From: Verrucomicrobiota bacterium
GTDB taxonomy: Bacteria; Verrucomicrobiota; Verrucomicrobiia; Limisphaerales; J093
Length of the DNA: 62,019 nt
NCBI GenBank assembly: GCA_022710935.1
Contig: JAKLFY010000037.1
Coordinates: 1 to 62,019 of the forward strand
Reading direction: 5' to 3'
Positions 44,735-53,265 of this stretch are shown here, piece after piece. Below the pieces are notes generated by a model, which was given only the letters and a program-made list of their open reading frames with translations, ran no database searches and was not told the origin of the DNA. The position numbers and the translations under genes are program-made. How positions within the stretch are numbered: the stretch's first letter is position 1; the number at the start of each line of letters is the position of its first letter.

Positions 44735-46042
44735 CTAGCCATCGGGCTTGCGGGCGCCGATCGAGCCGGGCGTCCACTCGTTCAGAGCCCGTTCGCCCAC
44801 CGCCGGCGCGGACTCTCCAGACAGCTTCTCGAGGGCTTCCCCGACAAGGTAGAGCGAGCCGGTGATCAACCGGAACGGGGCGTCGCGGGTCAACTCGAGC
44901 GCTTCCTCGATCGACGCGCAGATCTGGATCGGCAGATGGGCGGCGGTGACCTGGCAAGCCAGCCGCAAGTCGTCCGGGCGGGCGCTGCGCGCGCTCGTCA
45001 CGGGCACCAGATAGAGGGCTTGCGCCAGGGGCGAGAGGCGATGACACATCGCCGACCAGTCCTTGTCCTGGAGCACGCCGAAGATCATGACGGGGCGGCG
45101 ATCAGGGTAGTACAGGTTGAGGGCAGCTTCCAGGGCGTGGACGCCGGCGGGATTGTGCGCGCCATCCAGGAGAGTGACACAATCCGGGGCGGTTTGGATC
45201 TTCTGCAGGCGCCCCGCCCATTGCACAGCAGCCAGGCCGCGACGCACAGCATCATCCGACACCGGGAACCGCGAGCTCAGCGCCCGCACGGTCGCGAGGG
45301 CCAGCGCGGCGTTGAACTTCTGATGCTCGCCCGGAAGCGGCAGTGCGATCGTATCGAGCGGCGGTGTCCGGACCTCCTCGATCCCCACCGTCACGAGGGG
45401 CGCCTGGGCCAGACCGGCAGCGGCCCGAATCACCCCCAGCGCTTCCGGAGCATCGGTTGCGGTCACGACCGGCACGCCCGGCTTGATGATGCCGGCCTTC
45501 TCGGCGGCGATCTTCGACAGCGTGCTGCCAAGCCATCGCTCATGGTCGAACTCGATGTTCGTGATGACGCTGGCCACGGGCGTCACGATGTTCGTGGCAT
45601 CCAGGCGCCCGCCCATGCCAGTCTCCCACACCACCAGATCGCATCCCTGCTCGGCGAAATAGCACAACGCCATCACCGTCACCACCTCGAAAAACGTCGG
45701 CGAATGATCGTGCGGAAACCCCCGCAGATACCGCTGAGCCTGCTGCACAAGACGGACAACATCCGCCTCGGAAATCGAAACGCGGTTCACCTGGATGCGC
45801 TCGCGGAAGCTGATCAGATGCGGTGACGTGAACAAGCCGACGCGCAGGCCTGTCGCGGAGTAGATCGCCTCGATCATGGCGCAGGTCGAACCCTTGCCGT
45901 TGGTGCCGGCCACGTGAATGAAGCGGAGCCTCTCCTGCGGGTTGCCCGCCAATGCCGCCAGGCGCCGCGTGTTCTCGAGGCCCAGCTTCAGGCCAAACCA
46001 CTGCAGACCGTAAAGAAACTGGATGGCAGATGCGTATGTCAT
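44735..46042 (-). CDS. folC: Folylpolyglutamate / dihydrofolate synthase
   Basis: A 435-residue Mur-ligase-family enzyme that adds glutamate to folates and, in bacteria, often also makes dihydrofolate from dihydropteroate. ATG 46042 gives MTYASAIQFLYGLQWFGLKL, the usual start. The P-loop is GTNGKGST (46-53). Then SPHLISFRERIQVN, the folate-site loop; TFFEVVTVMALCYFAEQGCD; ETGMGGRLDATNIV; ITNIEFDHERWLG (with the conserved His); and LLDGAHNPAGVHALE in the C-terminal domain. Length is normal. The upstream gene on the same strand ends 77 bases away and encodes an unrelated secreted protein, so folC may have its own promoter. Confidence 0.95.
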   Translation of the reverse strand: MTYASAIQFLYGLQWFGLKLGLENTRRLAALAGNPQERLRFIHVAGTNGKGSTCAMIEAIYSATGLRVGLFTSPHLISFRERIQVNRVSISEADVVRLVQQAQRYLRGFPHDHSPTFFEVVTVMALCYFAEQGCDLVVWETGMGGRLDATNIVTPVASVITNIEFDHERWLGSTLSKIAAEKAGIIKPGVPVVTATDAPEALGVIRAAAGLAQAPLVTVGIEEVRTPPLDTIALPLPGEHQKFNAALALATVRALSSRFPVSDDAVRRGLAAVQWAGRLQKIQTAPDCVTLLDGAHNPAGVHALEAALNLYYPDRRPVMIFGVLQDKDWSAMCHRLSPLAQALYLVPVTSARSARPDDLRLACQVTAAHLPIQICASIEEALELTRDAPFRLITGSLYLVGEALEKLSGESAPAVGERALNEWTPGSIGARKPDG

Positions 46043-46119
46043 GAGATCACCGCACCGCCGGACCCTGGATTCGACGGACCGTATGGTCAACTGCATTGTC
46101 CAGCGAGGCGCCCGCCTCG

Positions 46120-47781
46120 CTATCGGTTTGCACGCGGTCGAATCTCGATCCACCGCAGAAAGCCCTGAGCGTGAGCCTCGGTGGCAGTGGGGATTTCGAT
46201 CTGGATGTTCCCCTCGCCGTCAGCCGCACGATCGGACTCCGGCACGTCCGTCCAGGGGCCGGTCAGCCTGGGCGCTGACTGCAACCGGCAACGCTGACCG
46301 GGCATCGTCCGATGCCGAAGTTGCAGCGCGTTGCCGTGCAGCACAATTGACGGCGTGCGGACAGGAGAATCGCTCTCAGCGACTGATTCAGCAGCGATGT
46401 CGCAGCCAGAGTCTTCTGCCATGCTCCGCACAGCCTGGAGCGAGACCGTGCTTGCCAGTTCCAGTACCCGCTCCCCGACAGGCACGGTGATCAGCGCCAA
46501 ACCGGTTGACGCGCTGTCCAGGTTCTGGGAGACAATGTCCGCGTCTGTCTTGGAAACTTTCGAATCCCGGTTGATATCGTATCGTGAGACGACACCGCCC
46601 GATCCAGCAGCCTGGGTGAAGTTGGCTCGTATCAAATCGCGGTCGGCCAGGGTGACCTTGGCGTCGCTTGTCGAGTTGCCTGTGTCCCCCAGTGCATTGC
46701 CGAAATAGGAGATGTCACTGGTCGCCAATCCGGTGTTGAGCGTCGGCCGCACCGTGACCTGCAACCACTTCTTGGCGATCGACCCCGCGCTGGGCCAGTT
46801 TGGCCAGATCAGCGTGACGCGATCGGCCCCATCGACGCCCGCGCCCGGGCGCACCGCGACAAGCGATGGCGCAGGCCCGGCGACCCAGGTCGCCACGTCG
46901 CTGTTATTGCCCACTCGAAAGGAGAAATCTGCAAGCGTGAGAGTTCCGGCGAGACCCGCGATATCCACCATGATGCCGTTGATGCCGCTGCTGTAGCTGG
47001 TGTAGTTGGCGAAGGTCGCCGTCTGGCCCGGAAGAAGGGCTGTCTTGTCCGTGGCAATGGCCGCGTCGTCCAGCGCGTTGGCCGCGGCATTCCGCTCGTC
47101 CCAGCGCGACTGATTGTAAAAGATGTGCCGGCCAACGACACGCGCCGCGATGGTTTGGTTGACCGTCACGGTCAGCGTGAACTGGGTCGAGGCGAACGCT
47201 CTTCCATCGCTCACCGTCAGGGTGATGATTGTGGTGCCGGCGCTCTCGGCAAGGGGCGTCAAGGTGATCGTGCGATCCGTGCCCGCGCCGGCCAAGGTGA
47301 CGTTGGCGTCGGGAACAAGCGCCGGGTTGCTCGAAGTGGCGGTCACCGCGAGCGTGGCCGGGTCGCTGTCAACGTCGCCCACGGTGAATTCGATCGGGCC
47401 GATGACCGAGTCTTGCGGAGCGGATTGATCGTCGATCGCGCCGATGGTGGGCGACGCGTTCGGGGCAAGAAAGCTGACCTCGTTCGACGGGTCGCTCTCA
47501 AGACCAGCCGTGTTGTACGCTGTGACGACGAAGTAGTAGATCACGTCGGTCTGCAGATCCGCGTCGGTGAATGTTGTGACATTCCCCACATCCACCGTTC
47601 GGTCGTACACGCCCGAACTCTGGCCCCGGTGAAGCCTGTACCCAGCCAGGTCGGGCTCGCTGTTCGGGTCCCAGGCCAGCGTGACCTGCGCACCCCATGC
47701 GGCACCGCTGCCCCACAGAGTTCCCGCAACCACGACCCCGATGAACAAATCTGTAATCCAAGACGACGTCTCACGATCCAT
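46120..47781 (-). CDS. Secreted fibronectin-III / dockerin-like protein
   Basis: A 553-residue protein from ATG 47781 with a signal peptide (DLFIGVVVAGTLWGSGAAWG). Domains: a fibronectin type III domain at about 28-120 (QVTLAWDPNSEPDLAGYRLH, YYFVVTAYNTAGLESDPSNE), a cadherin/Ig-like domain (IGPIEFTVGDVDSDPATLAV, ESAGTTIITLTVSDG), then a region (VVGRHIFYNQSRWDERNAAA) like those preceding dockerins in PVC proteins. About residues 395-420 hold an EF-hand/dockerin-type calcium loop (DINRDSKVSKTDADIV). The C-terminus (CRLQSAPRLTGPWTDVPE) is the shared secretome module. An adhesive or scaffolding role is inferred. The frame upstream of 47781 has no coding character. Confidence 0.82.
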   Translation of the reverse strand: MDRETSSWITDLFIGVVVAGTLWGSGAAWGAQVTLAWDPNSEPDLAGYRLHRGQSSGVYDRTVDVGNVTTFTDADLQTDVIYYFVVTAYNTAGLESDPSNEVSFLAPNASPTIGAIDDQSAPQDSVIGPIEFTVGDVDSDPATLAVTATSSNPALVPDANVTLAGAGTDRTITLTPLAESAGTTIITLTVSDGRAFASTQFTLTVTVNQTIAARVVGRHIFYNQSRWDERNAAANALDDAAIATDKTALLPGQTATFANYTSYSSGINGIMVDIAGLAGTLTLADFSFRVGNNSDVATWVAGPAPSLVAVRPGAGVDGADRVTLIWPNWPSAGSIAKKWLQVTVRPTLNTGLATSDISYFGNALGDTGNSTSDAKVTLADRDLIRANFTQAAGSGGVVSRYDINRDSKVSKTDADIVSQNLDSASTGLALITVPVGERVLELASTVSLQAVRSMAEDSGCDIAAESVAESDSPVRTPSIVLHGNALQLRHRTMPGQRCRLQSAPRLTGPWTDVPESDRAADGEGNIQIEIPTATEAHAQGFLRWIEIRPRANR

Positions 47782-47965
47782 GAACTGCTTTCTAACGTGC
47801 CCACGGAGGACGGACAATTGGGGCGGTTGCTTACCGGGGATGATGGGATTGCATACGGACCGTTGCGTGCTGAGCGTTGCGTGCTCGCACGAAGACCTCA
47901 CTCGCTTCGAGAGCGAACCACTGGTGGCCCGCCTCTACTTCCCGACACCCGTCCCGCCGCGTGCA

Positions 47966-48134
47966 GTGCATCTGGAGGTTGTCGGCGGGAATCGAGTCAG
48001 CGCCGCGTGGGGGCCGCAGCCTGCTACACCGGCAATCTCCATCCGTTGCAGGCCCGGTGCCCTCACCGGGCGACAGAAGTTGTAGGCCCGGTGCCCTCAC
48101 CGGGCGACAGAACACCGACAACTACCAGATGCAC
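47966..48134 (-). repeat. Hairpin repeat element, locus 3 (opposite orientation)
   Basis: A 169-bp element, inverted relative to loci 1 and 2. Ends 47966-47987 (GTGCATCTGGAGGTTGTCGG...) and 48113-48134 match as inverted repeats at 19 of 22 positions. It has two copies of the CCCGGTGCCCTCACCGGG hairpin 34 bp apart (48053-48070 and 48087-48104) and one degenerate copy of the GCCGCGTG palindrome (near 48000-48016). It lies between divergent genes, like locus 2. Confidence 0.82.
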
Positions 48135-48201
48135 CCCACCGTGTGCGCGATCCGGAATGCCGCTTGAAAGAGGACCGACACACACTATTCTGATCTACAG
48201 C

Positions 48202-49419
48202 ATGACAACAGAAACTGCGGCGCGCCGAGTGCGGACCTGGCAGTGGGTCTCCGTTTTGCTCGGCTTACTGGTTCTGCATGGCCCTCGAGCCCAGGCAGCG
48301 GCGAACGTGTATCTGACCGGCGTCCCCGATTACGAATGGCACCAGGCCTGTTTCGGCACGGCAACCGGCAACCTGATTGGCTTCTGGGATCGGCACGGTC
48401 TCCCCAATTTCTACACCGGGCCGACGGCAGGTGGTGTGGCACCACTCGACAGCTACGGGGTCAACAAAGGCATTCGATCGCTCTGGATGTCCATGGCCGG
48501 ACGCGACGGACGCCCTGCCGACATGATGGGGCACGAGGATGATTATTACGTTTACTATGAGAGCACCAGTGACGATCCGTACATCACCCACGGGCGCCTC
48601 GATCACGCCCCCGACTGCATTGGCGACTTCATCGGCATGAATCAGAAGAAGTGGACGCTCATGGACGGCGAGTGCGACGGCAACATCGACGGTTACGTCT
48701 ACAACTACTGGGACAAGACCGGAGCGCGGCGCAGGAACTACACGCCCGACACCACCGCCGGAGAACCACCGGTCGATCTGCAATCGGGCCTCCGGGCCTT
48801 TGCCCGATATCGGGGCTACGCCGCGGACACCTTCTCGCAGTACGCGGATTTCAACCCGGACATCGCGGTTCCTGGGAACGGGTTCGGGTACAACGACTTG
48901 AGAGCCGAGATCGACGCTGGCTACCCGGTGCTGGTCTTCCTGCAAGACTATCCGGAAAAATGGCGACCCATCGACGGCATCCCGCGAGCCAATCCCTCGA
49001 TTCACGGGATGCTGGCAACTGGGTACTACATCGACGACACCGGCACCCAGTTCGTTCGGGCACGCACCAGTTGGGCCCTGGGCGACCAGTATTATCGGTG
49101 GACAAGCGCTTCCTGGGTGTCCTGGACGCCATTGCCTGTCCGAGGCGTGATTGCTTTTCACCCGCTGCCTCGAATCCTGAGGTTCGAGATCAAGGGCGAG
49201 GAGATGAGTCTTCACTGGGAAGGACCAGACGCGGAGATCTTCGATCAAATCGAGCAGGTCGCCCGGAAGGCACACTGGTACGTGCTCGAGAAGGCGACAG
49301 CGCTCAATCCCAGCGATTTCACCCCCGTTGCGCCCCCAACCACGGCCCGCGAATTGACTGTGTCCGCCTGCTGTCCCGGAACGGCCTTCTACCGACTCAG
49401 GGTGGTCTCGTCGCCCTGA
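48202..49419 (+). CDS. Secreted C39-like peptidase-fold protein
   Basis: A 405-residue protein from ATG 48202; the longer frame upstream crosses repeat locus 3 and is not coding. Signal peptide: WQWVSVLLGLLVLHGPRAQA. VPDYEWHQACFGTATGNLIG places Cys50 in the position of the C39-like papain-fold nucleophile (W-x-x-x-C-x-x-T-A-x-x-N), and NPSIHGMLATGYYIDDTG (His about 268) supplies the likely second residue, with RTSWALGD after it. C39-like proteins in this layout may be peptidases or peptide-bond-processing enzymes outside the cell. FWDRHGLPNF and GLRAFARYRGY also fit the family. The C-terminus (YVLEKATALNPSDF, TAFYRLRVV) is the shared secretome module. Substrate unknown. Confidence 0.75.
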   Translation: MTTETAARRVRTWQWVSVLLGLLVLHGPRAQAAANVYLTGVPDYEWHQACFGTATGNLIGFWDRHGLPNFYTGPTAGGVAPLDSYGVNKGIRSLWMSMAGRDGRPADMMGHEDDYYVYYESTSDDPYITHGRLDHAPDCIGDFIGMNQKKWTLMDGECDGNIDGYVYNYWDKTGARRRNYTPDTTAGEPPVDLQSGLRAFARYRGYAADTFSQYADFNPDIAVPGNGFGYNDLRAEIDAGYPVLVFLQDYPEKWRPIDGIPRANPSIHGMLATGYYIDDTGTQFVRARTSWALGDQYYRWTSASWVSWTPLPVRGVIAFHPLPRILRFEIKGEEMSLHWEGPDAEIFDQIEQVARKAHWYVLEKATALNPSDFTPVAPPTTARELTVSACCPGTAFYRLRVVSSP

Positions 49420-49581
49420 GAATCGGGCCCAATCCCCGAAATCCCTCGAACGCCGGGCACGAGTCAAGTCCGGCCCTCAGGTGTCGGATGCGATGAGGGG
49501 GCACGGTCTCGATATGAGTTTGAGATTGCTTTAAGGGACGGCGGGCCTATCTTCCAAGTCAAATCCGGCACGAGTCAACTT

Positions 49582-51648
49582 ATGTATTTTGGCGTGGACT
49601 ACCACCCGGAGCATTGGGTTTTTCCCTATGCTGGAACGTCGGACAATCCCGAGGCGCGATGGGAACGCGATGCGCAGTTGATGGTGGCTTCCGGGGTCAA
49701 TGTCGTGCGCATGGGGGAATTCTGCTGGGGGCTCTACGAGCGTCAGGAAGGGGAGTACGATTTCAAGTGGATGTGGCGCGTGATGGACATCATGAAGCTG
49801 CACGGCATCAAGGTGATGCTCGGCACTCCAACGGCCGCTCCTCCCCTCTGGCTGGCCGAGAAACACCCGGAGATCCTGCCCATCGACGAGGAGGGCCGGA
49901 CGCTGCACGAAGGGACGCGGCACGCGTACTGCATGAACAGCGACGTGTACTGGGAGTACGCGCGCAAGATCGTGACGGCCCTGGCGAATGAGCTGGGCAA
50001 GCACCCGCAACTGGTGGCTTGGCAGATCGACAACGGGATCGGCGGACATCGCACTGAATTCTCCTTCAACGAGGAGTGCCGGCACGACTGGCATGCGTGG
50101 CTCGAGGCCAAGTACGAGACCATCGAACGCCTCAACGACTGCCTCGGCCTGCGGTTCTGGGGCCAGGTGGCCACCAAGTGGGACGACGTCCCGATGCCCC
50201 GCATCGCGCCCACAGTCCACAACCCGGCGTTGGTCCTGGACTGGATGCGCTTTTCGAGCGACACCTGCGTTGCCTTCGTGAAGATGCAGGCCGACCTTCT
50301 CCACGAACTGACGCCCGGCATCCCCACCACCACCAACCTCCGCGCACTCTCGCGCCACTACGACCACTTCGACATGGCCGAAGTGCTCGATTTCGTCTCG
50401 CTCGACAGTTTTGCCACGCTCAGCCGCCGTCCTTCGGAGAACGCCGTCGAGCACGACATCATGCGCTCGCTCAAGAAGGCCGACATCAAGATGCCCGACG
50501 GAGAGAGCGGGTTCTGGGTGGTCGAGGAGAAAGCGAGCAACGTCAACTGGCAGGAGGTCAATTCCCTGCTGCGTCCGGGCGTCGTCCGCCTGTTCACCTA
50601 CCAACTGATTTCGCGCGGCGCCACCGGCGTCTTCTACTTCTTCTGGAGGTCGCCGCGCATCGGTTCGGAGAAGTTCTACGGCGGGATGCTCACCCACGAT
50701 GGCCGGGGCGACAACCGGGTCTACCGGGAGATCAGCCAGATCGGCGAGGAGGTCAAACTGCTCGCTCCCGTCCTGCGCGGCACGCGCGTGATGGCCGAAA
50801 CCTGCATCCTTTTCAGCCACCCAAATGAGTGGAAGCTCAAACAACCGCAGCAGCACACCAAACTCTTCCGGCTCTGGGACCACGTGATGCTGTTCTACAA
50901 CGCCCTGCATGACCGCAATATCCCGGTCGACTTTGCCCGCCCCACGGAGGATTTGTCCCGCTACAAGATCGTGTTCGCCCCCTCGCTGCACCTGCTGGCC
51001 GGGGGCGAGGCCGACCTCCTCAAGCTCTACGTCCAGAACGGCGGCACGCTGGTCACCACCTTCAACACCGGCCTGGTCGACGAACACGACATCGCCCCGG
51101 ACACGGGGTTCCCTTCCGATTTGACGGATCTCCTGGGCCTCGAGGTGCAGGAGTTCGACCCGATCCCGCCCGACGAGGAGAACCACCTGGTCTTTAAAGG
51201 GGCGTTCCCGGCGAGCCACCTCCACTCGGCCCGCGTTTGGTGCGATGTGATCGAGCCCAAGGAATGCCAGGTCCTGGCCACGTACTCGAAGGACTTCTAT
51301 GCGGGCCGCCCGGCCGTGACGATCAATTCCTTCGGCCTGGGCAAGGCGATCTACATCGGCACAATGTGCCATCAACCGTTCTACTGCGACCTCGTCGACT
51401 GGCTCCGACAGATGTGCAGCCTCTTCCCGCTGCTCAAGGTGCCTGACAGCGTCGAGGTCAGCATGCGCCAGAAAGACGACACGAAGATCTACTTCCTGCT
51501 GAACCATGCGCCGACGCCTGTGCGCATCACGTTCTATAAGCCGATGCACGACTACCTCACCGGCAACACATTCACCGGCAACTACGACCTGCCCCCGCAC
51601 GGCGTCCTGGTGCTTGACGAGCGGATTGCGAAAGCCGGCACACCGTGA
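49582..51648 (+). CDS. GH42 beta-galactosidase-like protein lacking the acid/base Glu
   Basis: A 688-residue protein without a signal peptide, so cytoplasmic. It has the three GH42 domains: a TIM barrel (MYFGVDYHPEHWVFPYAG, VNVVRMGEFCWGLYERQEGE, LGTPTAAPPLWLAEKHPEIL), a trimerisation-type middle domain, and a beta-rich tail ending YDLPPHGVLVLDE. The nucleophile is present: Glu315 in GFWVVEEKASNVNW. In contrast the acid/base position, normally D-N-E, reads VAWQIDNGIGGH, with Gly152 (codon GGG, 50035-50037) instead of Glu. The change could be a mutation (GAG to GGG), a sequencing error, or a feature of a distinct subfamily. Classic GH42 enzymes cleave terminal beta-galactosides. It stands alone between the C39-like gene and a DUF721 gene. 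Confidence 0.85.
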   Translation: MYFGVDYHPEHWVFPYAGTSDNPEARWERDAQLMVASGVNVVRMGEFCWGLYERQEGEYDFKWMWRVMDIMKLHGIKVMLGTPTAAPPLWLAEKHPEILPIDEEGRTLHEGTRHAYCMNSDVYWEYARKIVTALANELGKHPQLVAWQIDNGIGGHRTEFSFNEECRHDWHAWLEAKYETIERLNDCLGLRFWGQVATKWDDVPMPRIAPTVHNPALVLDWMRFSSDTCVAFVKMQADLLHELTPGIPTTTNLRALSRHYDHFDMAEVLDFVSLDSFATLSRRPSENAVEHDIMRSLKKADIKMPDGESGFWVVEEKASNVNWQEVNSLLRPGVVRLFTYQLISRGATGVFYFFWRSPRIGSEKFYGGMLTHDGRGDNRVYREISQIGEEVKLLAPVLRGTRVMAETCILFSHPNEWKLKQPQQHTKLFRLWDHVMLFYNALHDRNIPVDFARPTEDLSRYKIVFAPSLHLLAGGEADLLKLYVQNGGTLVTTFNTGLVDEHDIAPDTGFPSDLTDLLGLEVQEFDPIPPDEENHLVFKGAFPASHLHSARVWCDVIEPKECQVLATYSKDFYAGRPAVTINSFGLGKAIYIGTMCHQPFYCDLVDWLRQMCSLFPLLKVPDSVEVSMRQKDDTKIYFLLNHAPTPVRITFYKPMHDYLTGNTFTGNYDLPPHGVLVLDERIAKAGTP

Positions 51649-51693
51649 CACTCGAGTTCCTCACTTCGCAGGTTCCACCCGGGGCCATCACAT

Positions 51694-52122
51694 ATGCCGG
51701 CTAGGCGCACCGCCCGGTCAGGTCCACCCCCTGCCCCGCTCCGTCGGCCCGAACCCCGGCGCTCCGCTCGTGACACTGTCCTTGCGGAATGGAGGGGAAC
51801 CGATTGGTCTCCAGTCGAGACAGCTCATCGTCTGGCTGCCCGTTCAACAGCTCAGTTGGTCCCCGCCGTGGTCCAACTGCTGAATCTCGATCAGCGACGC
51901 GCTGAAACCGAGATCTGCAAGGCCTGGAAAACACTCATCGATCCCGCCCTCGCCGCGCATGCGCGTCCCACAGGACTGCGCCGCGGCACCCTGTTCGTGT
52001 CCGTCGACAGCAGCGTCTGGCTGGCGGAAATCGTTCGTTACCGGCAGCGGGAGATCCTCGAACGCCTCCATTCGGCCTTCGGAACCGCCCTCATCAGGAA
52101 GATCGCGTTCCGCGTCGGGTGA
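51694..52122 (+). CDS. DUF721 (DciA-like) protein
   Basis: A 142-residue protein. The last 80 residues or so carry the DUF721 pattern: LNLDQRRAETEICKAWKTLI, AAHARPTGLRRGTLFVSVDS, SVWLAEIVRYRQREILERLH, ending in FGTALIRKIAFRVG. DUF721 proteins include DciA, which loads the replicative helicase at the origin in bacteria without DnaC/DnaI; the assignment to that function is by family only. The N-terminus is Arg/Pro-rich and variable, as usual. The gene lies 45 bases after the GH42 gene and its stop is 4 bases from that of the convergent DUF3106 gene. It is not near dnaA or gyr genes here. Confidence 0.85.
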   Translation: MPARRTARSGPPPAPLRRPEPRRSARDTVLAEWRGTDWSPVETAHRLAARSTAQLVPAVVQLLNLDQRRAETEICKAWKTLIDPALAAHARPTGLRRGTLFVSVDSSVWLAEIVRYRQREILERLHSAFGTALIRKIAFRVG

Positions 52123-52126
52123 CTTC

Positions 52127-53182
52127 TTACTGCGACGCCTGGGCGTTGGTGACCGCCGGGGTCGCCCTGCTGCCCGCCGGAGCCCTCGGCATGGGCGGAG
52201 GCGGCACGGGCGGACGTGGGAAGAAGGACTGACTGGGCGCAAGATGAACGGCGACCCAGCGCCACGCCTCTCTTTCTTCAGGGGACATCGCCTGCCAACG
52301 CGCCGCGTTCTGAAGAAAGCGGGCCCGCTCCTCAGCGCTCATCTCGGCATAGCGATTGAGCGCATCGAGACACTGCATTCGTTCGTCCGCCGGCAACCGA
52401 TCGAGCGCCGCCGCCGCGCGCTCGATCTTTGCACGGTCCGGCACAGCCACACGTTCGAGAGTCCTCTGTCTCTGCCGGTCGCTGAGTTCGAAAAACTGGT
52501 TGAAATTGCGCATCATCCGCCCGCGCTGGCTCTCGGGCAGTTGCCGCCACTGTTGAAGATCGGACTGCAGCTCCCGGGGTGCTCGGGTGGACAGGGGATT
52601 GGGCGCCGCAGCCTGCCTCTTGACCGAGCCGGTCTCGAACCACGAGAGATGGCTGAGGACCGCTTCGTTTTGAAGCAGCTCCTGCTGCTGTTCGGCAGGC
52701 AGATTCTCCCAGGCCGACAGACGCTCCGCAATCAGGCCCCGGTGTTCCTCCGGCACGTCCTTCAGTCGCGCCTCACGCTGGGCTGCAGGTGTTCGCATCA
52801 GCGCCAACAGATAGTACCGCAACTGCAGCAGCCCCAAACGCACCGCCCGCTCGGTGTCCGACAGGGCATCGAACTCCGCCAAACGCTCGCGCAGATACCG
52901 CTGCTGCCACTCGCCCTTGCCCGCCAGGACAGCCTCCCGACCGGCCGCGTCCAGGGCCAGCAATTCGCTGAATTTCCTGACCGGATTGTCCGGCGGGGGC
53001 GGAAGAGGCGGCAACGCGGCCCGCTGCTCCCCCGTCTGCGTCCCTGCGACAGGAACCCCCGGAGCAAGTGTGTCCGGGGTTTGCGCGCTCGATCCGACGA
53101 TCGCGCCGGCAAGCCCCAGAGCGAGCAGCAAGACCAAGGCACCCCCTCTCGGAACGGCGCGCGAGACGGCCCTTCGATTCAT
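52127..53182 (-). CDS. DUF3106 domain protein
   Basis: A 351-residue protein from ATG 53182, chosen because GGAGGG (on the minus strand, 53191-53186) lies just before it and because it gives a clean signal peptide (GGALVLLLALGLAGAIVGSS). The frame continues upstream to a GTG at 53269 that overlaps the stop of the anti-sigma-like gene, but that start would bury the signal peptide. The mature part shows DUF3106 features: helical, Arg/Glu/Leu-rich repeats with L-S-D-x-E-R-A/x-R/L-x-x-L-x-x-W-x-x-L-P-x-x-x-R patterns (AEFDALSDTERAVRLGLLQL, QQWRQLPESQRGRMMRNFNQ, AAALDRLPADERMQCLDALN, QNAARWQAMSPEEREAWRWV). Ends are Pro-rich. DUF3106 proteins of PVC bacteria usually follow a sigma factor/anti-sigma pair and are thought to be periplasmic sensors. 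That fits the neighbour here. Confidence 0.82.
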   Translation of the reverse strand: MNRRAVSRAVPRGGALVLLLALGLAGAIVGSSAQTPDTLAPGVPVAGTQTGEQRAALPPLPPPPDNPVRKFSELLALDAAGREAVLAGKGEWQQRYLRERLAEFDALSDTERAVRLGLLQLRYYLLALMRTPAAQREARLKDVPEEHRGLIAERLSAWENLPAEQQQELLQNEAVLSHLSWFETGSVKRQAAAPNPLSTRAPRELQSDLQQWRQLPESQRGRMMRNFNQFFELSDRQRQRTLERVAVPDRAKIERAAAALDRLPADERMQCLDALNRYAEMSAEERARFLQNAARWQAMSPEEREAWRWVAVHLAPSQSFFPRPPVPPPPMPRAPAGSRATPAVTNAQASQ

Positions 53183-53185
53183 TTG

Positions 53186-53191
53186 CCCTCC
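53186..53191 (-). promoter_or_regulatory. Ribosome-binding site deciding the DUF3106 start
   Basis: GGAGGG on the minus strand directly upstream of ATG 53182 marks this codon as the start rather than the earlier in-frame GTG 53269 or ATG 53248. Confidence 0.6.
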
Positions 53192-53265
53192 GATGATCGT
53201 CCCAAGGCGGGCCCGGTTTGCCAAAGGCCACAAACGATGACGATGCATGCCCTCACAACGCACGG

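Noticed and set aside
47125-48201. N-terminal extension of the C39-like frame
   Set aside because: It is antisense to the FN3/dockerin-like gene and crosses repeat locus 3.
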